Source: Micrasema longulum
Lineage: Eukaryota > Arthropoda > Insecta > Trichoptera > Brachycentridae
Assembly (NCBI GenBank): GCA_022494885.1
Contig: JAGVSM010003806.1
Span: 1-64,000 of the forward strand
Direction: 5' to 3'
Length of the DNA stretch: 64,000 nt
A model generated the notes under the pieces. That model worked only from the letters and a program-made list of their open reading frames with translations. It searched no databases and had not been told where the DNA came from. Below are positions 23,275 to 34,449 of this stretch, in pieces (the first letter of the stretch is position 1; each line of letters opens with the position of its first letter). The position numbers and the translations under genes are program-made.

Positions 23275-23440
23275 GATAATGTTTAAGTATGTCCAAATGC
23301 TTGCAGACTGGCAAGATTTCCCCCGGCAGTTATTCATATTTAAATTTATTTCCACAGAGAGGAAAAACATTTTTGGGAAGGGAATATGGAAGTCTAGGCA
23401 TTTACAGGGCTTATAACCTGTCATTGGCTGGTTTAAGATT
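23275..23440 (+). repeat. Repeat B, truncated copy
   Basis: aagtatgtccaaatgcttgc, agtctaggcatttacagggc, cctgtcattggctggtttaa. Runs directly into the RTE-like LINE fragment at about 23438. Confidence 0.72.
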
Positions 23441-23745
23441 TAGAAAGGGTCTCTAAGATGGTCATATAAAACGAATGGACGACAAAAGAATGGTAAAACA
23501 AGTATAAACGGTGAAAAATAACGGTTACGTGAGACAGGAACGACCAAGGAAGACGTGGCATGATCAGATAAACCAAAATCTTAAGTCTGATCATGTCAAA
23601 ATTAGGCAGAATCGAAGGGCATGTATGACAAGATGTATGTATGTGGCAGAAGCTAGAAATGCATGCCAGGATAGACGTGTGCGGCGGTCCATTCTTTCTG
23701 CCTACCCCTACGAAGGATTGGCGTGATGGTAGTTGTAGTAATATC
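23438..23745 (+). mobile_element. RTE-like LINE C-terminal fragment
   Basis: The frame 23511-23726 reads RQERPRKTWHDQINQNLKSD, MYVAEARNACQDRRVRRSIL and SAYPYEGLA. 3' end followed by a short gtagttgtagta tail. Joined at its 5' side to repeat B. Confidence 0.78.
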
Positions 23746-24550
23746 TTCATTTCAAGCGTTAAAAAAATCCAAAAACTAAGAAAAAAACATTAACAACACG
23801 TAAAAATTCATGTATTTTATAAAATAATTTTACTTTAAAGCCTCTCATAAATAAATACCAGATATTTAAAGTTAAAAAAAACACTTATTTGTTCCTCTTT
23901 AAAAGTTGGATTTTTGGAGATAGATATGCGCTGTAGCGACACGCACGTACTGAGAGAGATTATACTGTCCCATAATCCTGTCTGTGTGGTTACACGAGGA
24001 CAATGCGGCAGCGCGCGATGGTTGGTGTAATATATTGTCTTGCGGAGATAGCATGCCGTCTATCTCTGTGACAATGTCTCGGCACATTGTCCGATCCTTC
24101 CAATAGCTGTTTACGCATGGACAAAAGGTTTAGGGCTTTGACAGGACATTATTGTATTGACCTCGCGTGAACACTACTATATACCATGACGCCTGTGCGG
24201 CTTGTGAAATAAAAAATAAAACGCTTCGGCGTCTCTCATTCTGTTTGATACGACATGCATAATTAAAAATAATCTTTATCTTGGCAATAAACTTACTCTA
24301 ATTGTTTATACTGATATCAAGGACGACGATGAATCATGATACGCCAAACGTTTTTGATATACAAAAATAGTGTTTGAAATCTGTATGCGTTTTTTTATAA
24401 TTATCCACTAATGTGGTAGTAACAATAGATCTATCATAATTAGCGCAAAATACTTAAACGGATATATGTACATACGTCTCATAGGTATAGGATGTCAAAA
24501 TTGTCAAATTCAACAAACTTTAAAAAATTGAATAACTTGAGAAGATCGTT
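23746..24550. other. Unassigned intergenic DNA, GC-richer at 23900-24200
   Basis: 23900-24200 has mixed composition (cgcgcgatggttgg, gacctcgcgtgaacac) and a 62-residue minus ORF (23899-24087) with no recognised domain. No match to the other repeats. Confidence 0.35.
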
Positions 24551-24654
24551 TTTATCGACAATATTTTTAGTATGCCCATATTTTTGTAGACTTAGCTAGA
24601 TTTTACTTCCAATGGAGTTATCAAGAATGTTTTTTTTGCAACGGACTGTCCACA

Positions 24655-25070
24655 AACCATCACGCCATATCTCCGTAAGGGTAGGCAGAGAGGATAGAGC
24701 ACCATATCACTCTGTCTTTGCATACATACCTCGCTTCCTCTACATTCATACATCTTCTCATTCGCGCACGCCGATTATTCCTACTCTTGACATGTCCATC
24801 TTCATGCATTTGATGGACTTGATCGTTCCATGTCTCTCTCGATCTTCCTCGTTTTCTGCATCCATCAACATTCGCATCGTAGATCCTTTTAGCCGTTCTT
24901 ACGCTGTCCATTTGCTCTATATGTCCAAACCAACGCAGCACTCGTTTCTTGATTCTGTCGATAATGTATGTTTCAGCCTTACACAGTTCACGGATCTCGA
25001 CATTTGTGCATCTATCACACACCGTTTTACCACACATTTACCCGAAGAATCGCATTTCGAGAGTATCTAA
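24655..25070 (-). mobile_element. RTE-like LINE, second subfamily
   Basis: The minus ORF 24660-25037 (125 residues) reads MCGKTVCDRCTNVEIRELCK, VLRWFGHIEQMDSVRTAKRI, GRSRETWNDQVHQM and LSAYPYGDMA. Same layout as 19400-19945 but clearly diverged (YDANVDGC, MHEDGHVKSR), so a separate subfamily shared with 2205, 46315, 46660 and 51003. Confidence 0.83.
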
Positions 25071-25094
25071 CCTACTTTTATCATTGTTTTAAGA

Positions 25095-25235
25095 AAATGG
25101 AAGCTTAAGAATTTACAGGGCTTATGACCAGTCATTTAATGATTTAAAAGGCTATTTTACACATTATGTAACATTTACCATTCAGCCTTTGTTTAAACAT
25201 TCACATTTTCTTTACGTTTTTGTTACCTTCCTAGC
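25095..25235 (+). repeat. Repeat B fragment
   Basis: atttacagggcttatgacca, cattatgtaacatttaccat and a diverged tail. Confidence 0.6.
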
Positions 25236-25284
25236 TTGCCTTACCTATATCAGTTTAAGGTTATTTTTATTTTTAATCGACATG

Positions 25285-25450
25285 TGTTACAACAGAGATG
25301 GAGAACATTTTTGGGAATGAAATATGTATATCTAAGCGCTATATCTTACTACAATACAGATATCCATTGAATCAACTGGTTCAAGTGAACATTTTGTAAA
25401 ATTATGTACTTGTGTCTATCAATGTACTTGTGAAATAAAAGAGCTGATTC
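25285..25450 (+). repeat. Repeat B fragment
   Basis: acaacagagatggagaacat and ttttgggaatgaaatatg match the 5' arm; ctagg and grouped core sites are degenerate; the end reads gtgaaataaaagagctg. Confidence 0.45.
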
Positions 25451-25454
25451 TTTT

Positions 25455-25645
25455 TTATGTGCATAAGAATTATTTATGAATTGATTATTTTCATTTTTCA
25501 TTTAAATACCTACGTTATAAATATTCTTGTGTGAAAACACCCTTTTTATTAAATATTTCATATCAAGCTTGTCGGGTATCAAACCCAAAACCTCTTGCAT
25601 GGTAGACAAACGCGCTGAAAATTACACCACTAGGTTGACTGAAGG
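25455..25645 (-). mobile_element. tRNA-headed SINE family E
   Basis: Minus-strand head agtggtgtaattttcagcgc, then gcaagaggttttgggtttga (degenerate B box), followed by the same body as at 11098 and 43310 (aaatatttcata, cttgtgtgaaaacac). Confidence 0.6.
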
Positions 25646-25784
25646 AAAATTAATCACTGTAATGAATTAAAATATTTGAGTTTGTCCAAATGTGTTATTA
25701 ATTACAATATTTAAATTTGTCCAATTTGAATTGTAATGAAACCAACTGGTCCAAGAAGAAGATTGAAAAAATAAAATTAATGTT

Positions 25785-26175
25785 TTCAGGCGTTGCCTAG
25801 TATGTGAAATAATTCAGTCAGATGCATGACAATAAAGGTTTCAGCTTTTTAACTTTACTAAAATCAACAAATGGAAGAGTCGAAGAAATATGGATGTTTA
25901 AACAAAGGCAAAATGGTGAATATTACACATTGTGTTATTGAGGAGGCATTTACAAGAGAGTGACAGAAAAGCAATGTGTAAATAATTATTCATGAAAATT
26001 CCCGTATACCGCATATCTTCTAATATACAGATCAAATGGTGAATGATACACAGAATATAATGTGGCCACATAAACCAGCCAATGCCAGGTCATAAGACCT
26101 GTAAATGCCTAGACTTCCATATTTTCTTATTTAAGGTATTTTCTATCCCTGCTGTAATTTGTTAAACTATACTGA
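25785..26175 (-). repeat. Repeat B, long inverted-orientation copy
   Basis: Starts with the end sequence ttcaggcgttgcctagtatg, then caacaaatggaagagtcgaa, aatggtgaatattacacat, ctgtaaatgcctagacttcc, and ends gtattttctatccctgctgt. An interruption lies at about 25935-26035. Confidence 0.68.
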
Positions 26176-26555
26176 ATGCTTTTCAGTTTCGTCAAACCTT
26201 GACAAAAATACAAACAGCCTTAGATTTTTGCTCTGCTGATATTTGTTTTAATAACAGCAGTAAGGTATAACATTTATTATTAACTCTACCGAGATGACAA
26301 ATTTATTAACATTTCTGGCGCCGCACAGTAAAGGCAGTAGCCAGCACTTTCGTTTGTCAGATTGATGTGTGGTCGTGAATGTACGAAAAAAACATTTTTA
26401 GGGCCCTGATTACATTAAGTTAGAGCAGCGTGTAATGACCCAGCATCGTAACTAGTGTGCTAGTAATGCCCTGTGATTCTCCACTCCCTGCAGCATGTTG
26501 GTCCATCTTATGAGCTTAACCAGCCTTCAGTTGACTCACTTTATAACTAGAATCC
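26176..26555. other. Unassigned DNA
   Basis: 26315-26555 has near-average GC (ggcgccgcacagtaaaggca). No ORF, and no repeat match within the window. Confidence 0.35.
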
Positions 26556-26559
26556 GTAA

Positions 26560-26700
26560 CACTCCCCACCAGTTCATAAGCCCTGTAGATGTCTTGACTT
26601 CTATATTTCCTTCTCTAAAATGTTCTTCATCTCTATTGTAACATGTTTATATTAACTGCTCCCTCGGGGGTTAAATCCAGTCCTTGTCTATAAAAAAATG
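26560..26700 (-). repeat. Repeat B fragment
   Basis: ttcataagccctgtagatgt, cttcatctctattgtaacat and ctcggggg-taaatccagtcc: inverted arm with family B ends. The MITE at 26730 follows almost at once. Confidence 0.55.
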
Positions 26701-26729
26701 GAACACCAAAAAAAAATATGAAAAATCTA

Positions 26730-26981
26730 CCAGGGCGCCGATTACAATGGAAAGTTAACAGAGTTATCTTCGACTGGCTATAAAGAAAAACCAATATTTG
26801 TGTAGGAAAATGAGTATATTTGCATGAACATTTAAAATATCTTCTTTGGTAACCAATAATTGACATGTTTAGAAGAAAAAATTGTATGCATTTTCTGCTT
26901 TTCATGCAGAAAACTTCATTTTTGCTGTATGGATAAAATTGAAGATAAATGTTAACTGCCCATTGTAATCGGAGGCCCTGG
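26730..26981. mobile_element. 252 bp MITE with ~38 bp terminal inverted repeats
   Basis: The left end ccagggcgccgattacaatg is mirrored by cattgtaatcggaggccctg plus g at 26961-26981; the pairing continues inward (aaagttaacagagttatctt against aagataaatgttaactg). TCTA immediately flanks both ends (26726-26729 and 26982-26985), a probable 4 bp target duplication. No transposase. The 121-residue minus ORF across it is spurious. Confidence 0.82.
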
Positions 26982-27019
26982 TCTAAGCAGAAGAGCAAAA
27001 ATTAAAACTATTTTCAGGC

Positions 27020-27400
27020 GTTACCTTCTTTTTTTGCGGTGCCTTGTCAGGTCCCCGACGTTGGTAATCACTACAGCGAAGGCATCTTGTTCCTACTCTA
27101 CTTTTATATTCCACAGCCAGGACAAATGCTCAACGGATGTACTGGCCATAGTAATTCCTAGGAAAAGATGCCCAGGGTGGTTTCCCGTTGCCTTCTCTGG
27201 TGGATTTGTCTGTCAGGGTAACCTTATCTTGCCTGGTTGGTTTTGTTTTTGAGGCGCCAGAAACTCTCCTTTCATCCTCTCGTTATCTGCTGTTATCACA
27301 CCGTTATGAGTGTGATCCCATTGCTCAGTGTCCTGACGAAGAGATGGGTACGTCTTGAAGCCGGTAGACTAAAAAAGTCGGTAAATGGTTATATAATAAT
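27020..27400 (+). repeat. Repeat H, longest copy
   Basis: Carries ggtccccgacgttggtaatc, gcccagggtggtttcccgtt and cgtcttgaagccggtagac. Shares segments with 30395-30580 (ccccaacgtcggcaatcact) and 21485-21560. Higher GC than its flanks. ORFs here are not convincing; class unknown. Confidence 0.55.
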
Positions 27401-27489
27401 ATTTACTAACATTACTTAAAATATTTCACCACAAAGTTTATTCTTTAAACATAAATAATAATATTAAAACATTAGTTTATTAAAATGTT

Positions 27490-28592
27490 CGGATAAATAA
27501 CTATTTATCAACCAGTATTGATGTTACATCGGGTGTACCTCAGGGTGCTCATTTGGCACCCCTGCTTTTCAATTTGTTTATTAATGATGTTGCTAAATCA
27601 TTCTCTTACTCTCGTTTTTGGCTCTTCGCGGACGACAACAAAATTCTCAAAATAATTTAAACTTTACAAGACTGCTTTCTTCTTCAATCAGACATTAACT
27701 CTTTTAACCGATGCGATGGTGTAAAGTCAATAAATTAGAACTAAATATTAAAATGCAAAATAATGTCATTTCATAGAACAAAACAACCAATTTCCTTCGA
27801 GTACCTATTAGAAAACTTCAAAATTGATGTAGTTAAGTCCCATCAGAGATTTAGGAGTTGTTTTGGACTATAAACTGACATACAACGAGCATATAAATAA
27901 TACAGTAAATAAATCACTGAAATTACTTGGCTTCATTAACAGAATATCCTCTGATTTTACTAATGTCCGTACAATCAAAACTCTTTATTGCTCAACTGTT
28001 CGCCCTCTTCTTGAATATGCCTTAGTGGTCTGGTCTCCATTCTATGTCAATCGCATAAATCACATTGAATCAGTCCAACATCGCTTGCTTCGAAAAAATA
28101 GCGTAGATGCTTGGACTAGAGAGAGATAATTATTTTTATGCTGAAATAGAGTCAATGTTAAATATTTCTAGTCTACAAAAACGTAGAACTAATATTGACT
28201 CCATATATATGTTCGGCATGCTAAATGGTATAATCGATGTTCCATCATTACTGGGACAAGTAAAATTCAATATTCCGACTCGTAGATTGAAAAACAATGA
28301 AGTACTGTTCATCGATCAGCATAGAACAAACTATGGCCTTAATTCTCCAATAACCCGTCTTTGTCGTATTGTTAACTCAAGACAAGATCTGGACTTTTTT
28401 GGTTTAGTTTACAACGATTTAAACGAGCACTAAATAAATAGTCCAGATCTTGTCTCGATGTCCCTTATGTTTGTCAATGCTTCTTTTTTTTTTCTTTAAA
28501 TGTTTTAAACTACTCTTTTATTGTAATATTTAAACCTTATAAATTGTAAACATGGACAATGTCCGTTAATAAATAAATAAATAAATAAAATG
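27490..28592 (+). pseudogene. Non-LTR retrotransposon, RT to 3' end, frameshifted
   Basis: Plus-strand reading gives SGVPQGAHLAPLLFNLFIND and FADDNKI (the catalytic tyrosine-equivalent position reads FADD), then 27863-28129 (YKLTYNEHINNTVNKSLKLL, VRPLLEYALVVWSPFYVN), then after a frameshift 28107-28433 (LQKRRTNIDSIYMFGMLNGI, NSPITRLCRIVNSRQDLDFF). The 3' UTR ends ggacaatgtccgtt plus an AAAT tail at 28570-28590. LEYALVVWSP plus NSPITRLCR is typical of Jockey/CR1-group insect LINEs. Stops interrupt the RT domain, so it is dead. Confidence 0.82.
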
Positions 28593-28594
28593 TT

Positions 28595-29088
28595 TGCACT
28601 ATTTTAAGACCAAACATATCTAAATAAAAATATTTGAAAAAAATAGTTTCGAAGAGTAAATCAATTTTAAAGTACATTCAATTTTGAACAGTTATTTTTC
28701 ATCATTATAGAATGTTCAAAAAGCGCCTAGAGGTAATTCCTTTTTCCTCTTTATGTCACACAGAAAAATTACCATCAATGACAGTTTCTATCAAAATTGT
28801 GTCTATTTTCCATTCCCTTCTAGCATGTCAAAAAACCTGTAAAGGTAAACTAAATACAGTGACATAAAAAATCAAGTCTTGTCTCTTTCACTCTGGCTTA
28901 AACAGAGTGAGAGTAATAGAGAAAGCAGTATCATTAATAAACATTAGTAGTGCCTATAGCTAAGTAATCAATCTGTCGTTGGCTCGTTGGTCGTGGGAAC
29001 ACTAAACTTCATTCACAGCGATGCATCAATCGATGGTTTAAAAGTTAAAATAATTAATTATGTATGTTTTTTGAAAAACTAAAAATAT
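28595..29088. other. Unassigned AT-rich DNA
   Basis: No ORF or repeat recognised. Confidence 0.35.
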
Positions 29089-29089
29089 T

Positions 29090-29330
29090 GCTTTTAGAAT
29101 AAATTCAATAATGAATTGATACTGCAGAACCCTGATTAAATCTAAGTCGATGATTAAATCATCACGTGATGCAGACTGTATAGATATTTAGGAAAACTTC
29201 GCAGCACAATTGAATGCCTTAATTTTTACCGTGCATAAGAAAATAATTTTTATATCCAATTGTATATTGCACAGAACTTCCTCATTCAGCTGGGATACAC
29301 ACTGAAGAGCATTTTGTAATTACGTTTGTT
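29090..29330 (+). repeat. Family J element fragment
   Basis: aaaacttcgcagcacaattg, ttttatatccaattgtatat and gaacttcctcatt match the J copies at 39900-40000 and 42700-42722. Confidence 0.55.
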
Positions 29331-30390
29331 TTATTTCAAATCTTAAAGTAGGGCACACATAAACATATTCTAATGTGTGTTCAAATAATAGCAATGTATA
29401 TGTATTTCATTGATAAGTTATTTAGCGCATTTTTCCTAACCCCTAGTTTGAATTTTTATATATTATGTTTTAAACTTTATTATTCGAAAGATTTGTCATA
29501 GTTAATAAGTGACTCTTTAAAAAAAAAACAGTTACTTTAACACAGACGCTAGAATAGAAAAGTAACTAAGGAACTTAGTTATGCGCAGTGTACATAAATA
29601 AAATTAATAAAACATTTTAACAAATTGGTTGTTAAAACTGTAGTAGATTGGGAACTGAATAATAAAAAATATTTTTTTGAAAATTAAATTTAGACAACCT
29701 AATTTTACCGTGTCATGTAGATTTGGACGACTGGTGTAAAATATGTCATCAGGTAGGCATTGTTTTAGAAAAAAAAAAATTTGTTTTAAATGTTATTAGA
29801 ATCGAACGCAAGTCTCCTTATTAAAGAAGATCAAATTAATTTCTCCACGAAATAGAAACAAATTATTTTTGATTGCTTTTCTGAGATAAATGAAGTAGAC
29901 ATCAATTTTGTTCAATTGTATGGGCATTATGTGTACATATATGAAGATCACGCATTTGTATTTGTACCCATAGTGTGCTGGTAGTGGGTGGTGGGGGTTA
30001 GCAAGGTGACACATGGCGCACTTTGTCAAAGCGATGCTTACTCAAACAATCAGAAGTTTGAAACCTTTTCCAAGTCAATAATCATAAATTGATTGTTTAC
30101 TAAATAATGTTTTGCAACTACATTTTACAAACCAAGAACGGTCAAGTTCCGAAACAGCAAACAAACTATCACCTCATTATCCAATTGCTAAGCTGTCATT
30201 ACCTAAATCATTTTCTCGTTGTAAAATCATACGATCCTGCCCGGGCGGATAAAATAATACATTTATGTTTGTGAACTATAACCAGAATCCTGAATGGGTG
30301 TTTTCGACTCAATGGATAGTCTCAGGCAAAAATCCAGAAAAGGTAAATAAAGTAAAGTTCGCCTTTTAGTGTACTGGTCACAAAATCATC
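29331..30390. other. Unassigned intergenic DNA
   Basis: Nothing recognised; only short ORFs. Confidence 0.35.
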
Positions 30391-30394
30391 TTAC

Positions 30395-30580
30395 CATGTT
30401 TAAGGCGTCGGGTTTGACATTTATTCTCTTAGTTCCATGTCAGTTATCCCCAACGTCGGCAATCACTCCTGCGAAGTCCTGTGCTGCCCGGAAAAACGGC
30501 TTTACAGCATTGACGCCAGTCCAGCCTCATTTATTACGCAGCCAGGACCGCTGTTTTCTTCCAGACCCTCGGTGACTCTT
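30395..30580 (+). repeat. Repeat H fragment
   Basis: ccccaacgtcggcaatcact, cctgtgctgcccgg and agccaggacc parallel 27050-27130. Overlapping ORFs (30369-30682) are probably repeat-derived. Confidence 0.5.
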
Positions 30581-30584
30581 AATC

Positions 30585-31440
30585 TTGCTCTTCAAAATAA
30601 TATGAAACAAACAGAACCTTTCTCCTCGCTTTATATGCCCCAGATACGAATACAGGATCGATACTCAGCAAGGTCAAGATAAAATATTTATTCAATGTGA
30701 TATAGGATCTAAATTTTGAGACAGACAGTGGTGAATAATGATTATATTTACAGGTTAGCTATAAAAAATATGATATGTTTTTACCTACAAAGAAGGTACA
30801 TAATATAATGTAAGTAATATATACGATAAATTAATATTTTTCTTTGGTTCTGTATGATCAACAACTCTCATCCATGAAATCAACTCAAACGACGTGACTT
30901 CGTGATATATTATATTATATAGATATATTATCCATTATTTTAATATGTAACTCATTAAAAAAAAAAGTATCACTATGAATTCAGTCGATATTAAATATTC
31001 AATTGAAATGTCAACTGGCCGAATTGTTCTAGAAAAGAAAAGTGCTAAAAACGGCCGCGTCGAGCGTTTTATGCCCTGCAATATGACGCATGAAAGTAAT
31101 TATGGTCTTTTGTCAAAAGTACAATCTCAAAGAAAAATAGACTTTAAGAAATAATGTTTAAAATACTGTTTCCAAATCAAGAATCTTCAAATAATTTGTG
31201 TCATCTGCAGGTAAAAACCCGCACTGGGGATAAGACATTCAAAATATGTATAGTATACATATTTGTATGAAAAAGTAGGCTAGAATAATCGGTTAGTTTC
31301 TTGGCTCACCGCAAGTGCTGGGCTTGCTTTATTAAAATTAATATTTATATTATATATAGGGTAAAAATACAAACGGTGGAAACGATTAAAAATAAACAGT
31401 ATTTTTTTATTTGTTTTTCTGTAAATAAAGTAACAGTAAA
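30585..31440. other. Unassigned AT-rich DNA
   Basis: No gene. Simple AT palindrome at 30908-30930. Confidence 0.35.
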
Positions 31441-31444
31441 ACAT

Positions 31445-32445
31445 TACAGTCAAATATTATTTTATTTTATTTTATTATTATTTTATTATTTTTTCACGCC
31501 CATAAGGCTTTTACATACATGAAAATTTTACAAAATATAAGTATATAAACAACATTAAATTTAAAAAATACAATATAAAGCAACAAAAGATAGAACGGTG
31601 TTAAGAAGTAAAGTTGGTATAAAAAAAGAAGAAGAGTATATAAACAGCATAGATTTAAAAAAAAACACAATATAAAGAAATAAAATAAAGGAACAAAATA
31701 AAGGAACAGTGTTAAGAAGTATAGTTGGTATAAAAATAAAAAGATGAGTGTATTAACAACATAAATTAAAAAAAATAAAAAAATACAATATACTGTAATA
31801 AAATATAGAAATGTGTTTTAAAGTTAAGTTGGTTTTAAAAAAATTAAAGCAATATATAAATATTTCTATTTTTTTAATAAGCTAAATAAATACAATTAAA
31901 GGTTTAAAGCAGCTAGGTACATAATGTTATAAAATACAATATGAACAGAATATTAAGTTCTATTTGATAAGGAACATATACATTGATATTTAAAATTTAC
32001 AAGACTCACGCTAAAGACATCGATGTTGTTAGCATATTGGTTCGCGAGTACATGCATCCGCATTACTGGCGAATTCGCGCTGTAATTGGTCGATGATGGA
32101 CCGCAGTAGAACAAAGTATTACATCGGGTAACTCGACCAGGCACGCGCACATTAATCAAATTGATAAGTTCACAACAATCGAACATCGACATTATTATTT
32201 TAAACAAAAAAAGCAAGTCATTTAATTTTCGTCTGTTTTCTAATGTTTGGATGTTTAAATAATCATTTAAGTATGAGTAATTTATGTATTCAATCGGTAT
32301 ACTTAATTTAAAATTGATAAAACGCAAAAATTTATGCTGAACTCTTTCGATGTCCTTAACATGAACCCCGTAATGCGGTGACCATATAACTGAGTTATAC
32401 TCGAGTTGACTTCGCACTAGGGCAATATACAATGTTTTCATTATG
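31445..32445 (-). pseudogene. Non-LTR retrotransposon C-terminus with tandem repeats in its 3' UTR
   Basis: The minus ORF 31953-32441 (162 residues, open) reads MKTLYIALVRSQLEYNSVIW, KDIERVQHKFLRFINFKLSI, LENRRKLNDLLFLFKII and NVRVPGRVTR: the C-terminal part of a Jockey/CR1-group LINE reverse transcriptase, 5' truncated just upstream. The 3' UTR (31536-31850) is made of three ~100-110 bp tandem units (shared: tatataaaca-cat, acaatata, gttaagaagta-agttggta). The end is a TTTTA/TAAAA microsatellite at 31455-31490. Confidence 0.8.
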
Positions 32446-32539
32446 TTTATAATATAATGGTAAGCTGCGCATAATCGTTTCTATCACGGTTCGCCCCTAG
32501 AGACAGATCGTATTTATTTATTACATAAACACTGCATAG

Positions 32540-32890
32540 CAGTACCAATGCAGTGTCATTTGCACCACTGAATGCCAATAGAGAAATGAAGATGAAAATA
32601 ATTATTTTAACTGTAAATAGGAACTAGAACTGTAACTACCCATTCACTATGTAGCTGCAAGACGTACATTTCTTATCTATTATGAAAATTTACTACAATT
32701 CACTTTGATTGTAAAAGAGGATCAAGAATAAGGTGTTGATTAAACAAAAACGACGCTATATTAATAATCGTACACAATAATAACAAAGGATCTGTCTCAG
32801 GTAAGATACAGTTTTTTTAAGATATCATCATCACTATCGTCCCCTGTTCCGCACTTGATGGAGCATAGGGCACTTGAGTAGTATATCAAA
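32540..32890. mobile_element. Two SINE family E 3' fragments
   Basis: Plus at 32540-32600 (taccaatgcagtgtcatttg, caccactgaatgcc); minus at 32825-32890 (catcactatcgtcccctgtt, tggagcatagggcactt). Between them nothing recognised. Confidence 0.5.
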
Positions 32891-33230
32891 AGCAGCTTTT
32901 TTTTGTTGTTGTTGCGCTAAGTCAAAATGTGCAATCTTTTGCTTTTTGGACTATCAATATATTGATGTAAAAACTGTTTCAAATATACGTGTTTATTTTA
33001 TAAATAAATATAATACGCAAGGCAGAGATCTGCAGGAGTTTATTGTAGGCAAACGCACTGACTACTAGATCAATTAATATATTACATTAGGTTCTGCCAC
33101 AAGTTAATAACATTTTACTGCTTGTGAGATATTGTACTTTTAAATTTAAAAGCTCTTCTCAATTAATGATTATTTGATGCTTGTTATGAAGACATCTAAT
33201 TTTTCCAAAAAATGTATTTACCTTATTGTA
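32891..33230. other. Unassigned AT-rich DNA
   Basis: 33035-33070 (gtaggcaaacgcactgacta) may be a SINE-head remnant. Nothing else seen. Confidence 0.3.
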
Positions 33231-33231
33231 A

Positions 33232-33430
33232 TAACCTAATAGAGTCGCCCGTACGTAGAAAAACCATTATATGATTATTGATCACAAAGTAAGCTACAGA
33301 TTACAGCAATACAACGGGCCGTGGGTAGGTTCTTGGGTTGAGAATTGCAAGCGCAAACCGAAACCGTCCATTAAACGTTTGATGTTAAATTAAAAACCAA
33401 ACTATGCAATAGAGCTTTAGGATTCGAGAT
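33232..33430 (+). repeat. Unclassified repeat Q, copy 2
   Basis: cctaatagagtcgcccgtac, ctacagattacagcaataca and ttgggttgagaattg match 13243-13465 in order. Confidence 0.6.
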
Positions 33431-33434
33431 AAAT

Positions 33435-34005
33435 ATTACTCTGAGGTAGTTACTAGTTACCAGCTTGTTCCAGAAACCCGATGAAATATGCATTTAAAAA
33501 ATGTTCACGACCACTAGTGATTGAACATCAAAAGTGCCGCCGAACAAATAGAGGTGTTAAACATTTGGTTGTTTATCCCGGCTTGGGGGCTTATTTATTG
33601 TGCTGTGTATTGATACAATGATATAACTGAAGTTAAATCACCCCCGCCAGTTCCTCTCCCCTTCACACGTACAGTTACTAAATATGTTATATATGTATAT
33701 TCTCCCACTAACATACAGTACTCATATCAATAAATGCATTTATTTGGCGATACTCATAATTTATTGTAATTCCTACTTAAAGGAAAGATTACATTGTTGT
33801 GTCATGTTGTGGAGTGATGTGTTGGGGAGCTACCTGGCGCACATCACTTTGTGAGTAACAGTATGGCATTTGGTAGAATTACCAATTATTGTGGTATCAG
33901 AGCTGGATCCAGCTGTGTATAGGTATAGAGTCACCAAATTGATGGTCAATTACAATAGCGATCGACTGTTGACAGACTCAACCGTACGCTTTGTATGTAG
34001 TTTTA
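33435..34005. other. Unassigned DNA with a PBS-like 12-mer
   Basis: 33892-33903, tggtatcagagc, differs at one position from the complement of the initiator-tRNA 3' end used by many copia-like elements. No LTR partner or gag/pol found nearby, so this is only suggestive. Confidence 0.25.
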
Positions 34006-34009
34006 TTAT

Positions 34010-34062
34010 TGTATTTGGATAATTTATATAGTGCCACTTTTATGAAAATCACCTCAAGGGCG
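34010..34062 (-). mobile_element. LINE family A 3' end, abutting an RTE-like tail
   Basis: tggataatttatatagtgcc and cacctcaagggcgctgta match the family A 3' end; the RTE-like tail (tactactactac) begins immediately after. Confidence 0.65.
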
Positions 34063-34445
34063 CTGTACTACTACTACTATCACGCCATTTCCCCGTAGGG
34101 GTAGGCAGAAAGAATGGACCGCCACACACGCCTGGCATACATTCCTAGCTTCTTCCACATTCATACATCTTGTCATACATGCCCTTCGGTTCTGTCTGCT
34201 TTTGACATGACCAATCTTAAGATTTTGGTTTATCTGATCATGCCACGTCTTCCGTGGTCGTCCTCTCACGTTACCATTCATTTTCGCCATATTTACCATT
34301 CTTTTGTCGTCCATTCGTTCTATGTGACCAAACCATCTCAAAGACTGCTTCTTTATCTTATCAATTATCTTTGACTCAGATTTACACTCTCGCCTGATTT
34401 CATAATTTGTAACCCTATCATACATTGATTTCCCACACATTATAT
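34063..34445 (-). mobile_element. RTE-like LINE C-terminal fragment
   Basis: The minus ORF 34054-34452 reads MCGKSMYDRVTNYEIRRECK, SLRWFGHIERMDDKRM, VRGRPRKTWHDQINQNLK and NVEEARNVCQ, with a small deletion relative to 19405-19917 and a frameshift near the end. TAG-type tail at 34063-34078. Confidence 0.82.
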
Positions 34446-34449
34446 TAAC

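Noticed and set aside
24612..25070. Plus-strand 152-residue ORF
   Set aside because: It is the antisense shadow of an RTE-like reverse transcriptase frame on the minus strand.
26633..26998. 121-residue minus-strand ORF
   Set aside because: Lies across a MITE with clear inverted ends and target duplication; no coding signature.
31430..31860. Possible CRISPR-like regular repeat
   Set aside because: Three diverged ~105 bp units without spacers, part of a LINE 3' UTR in a eukaryotic genome.
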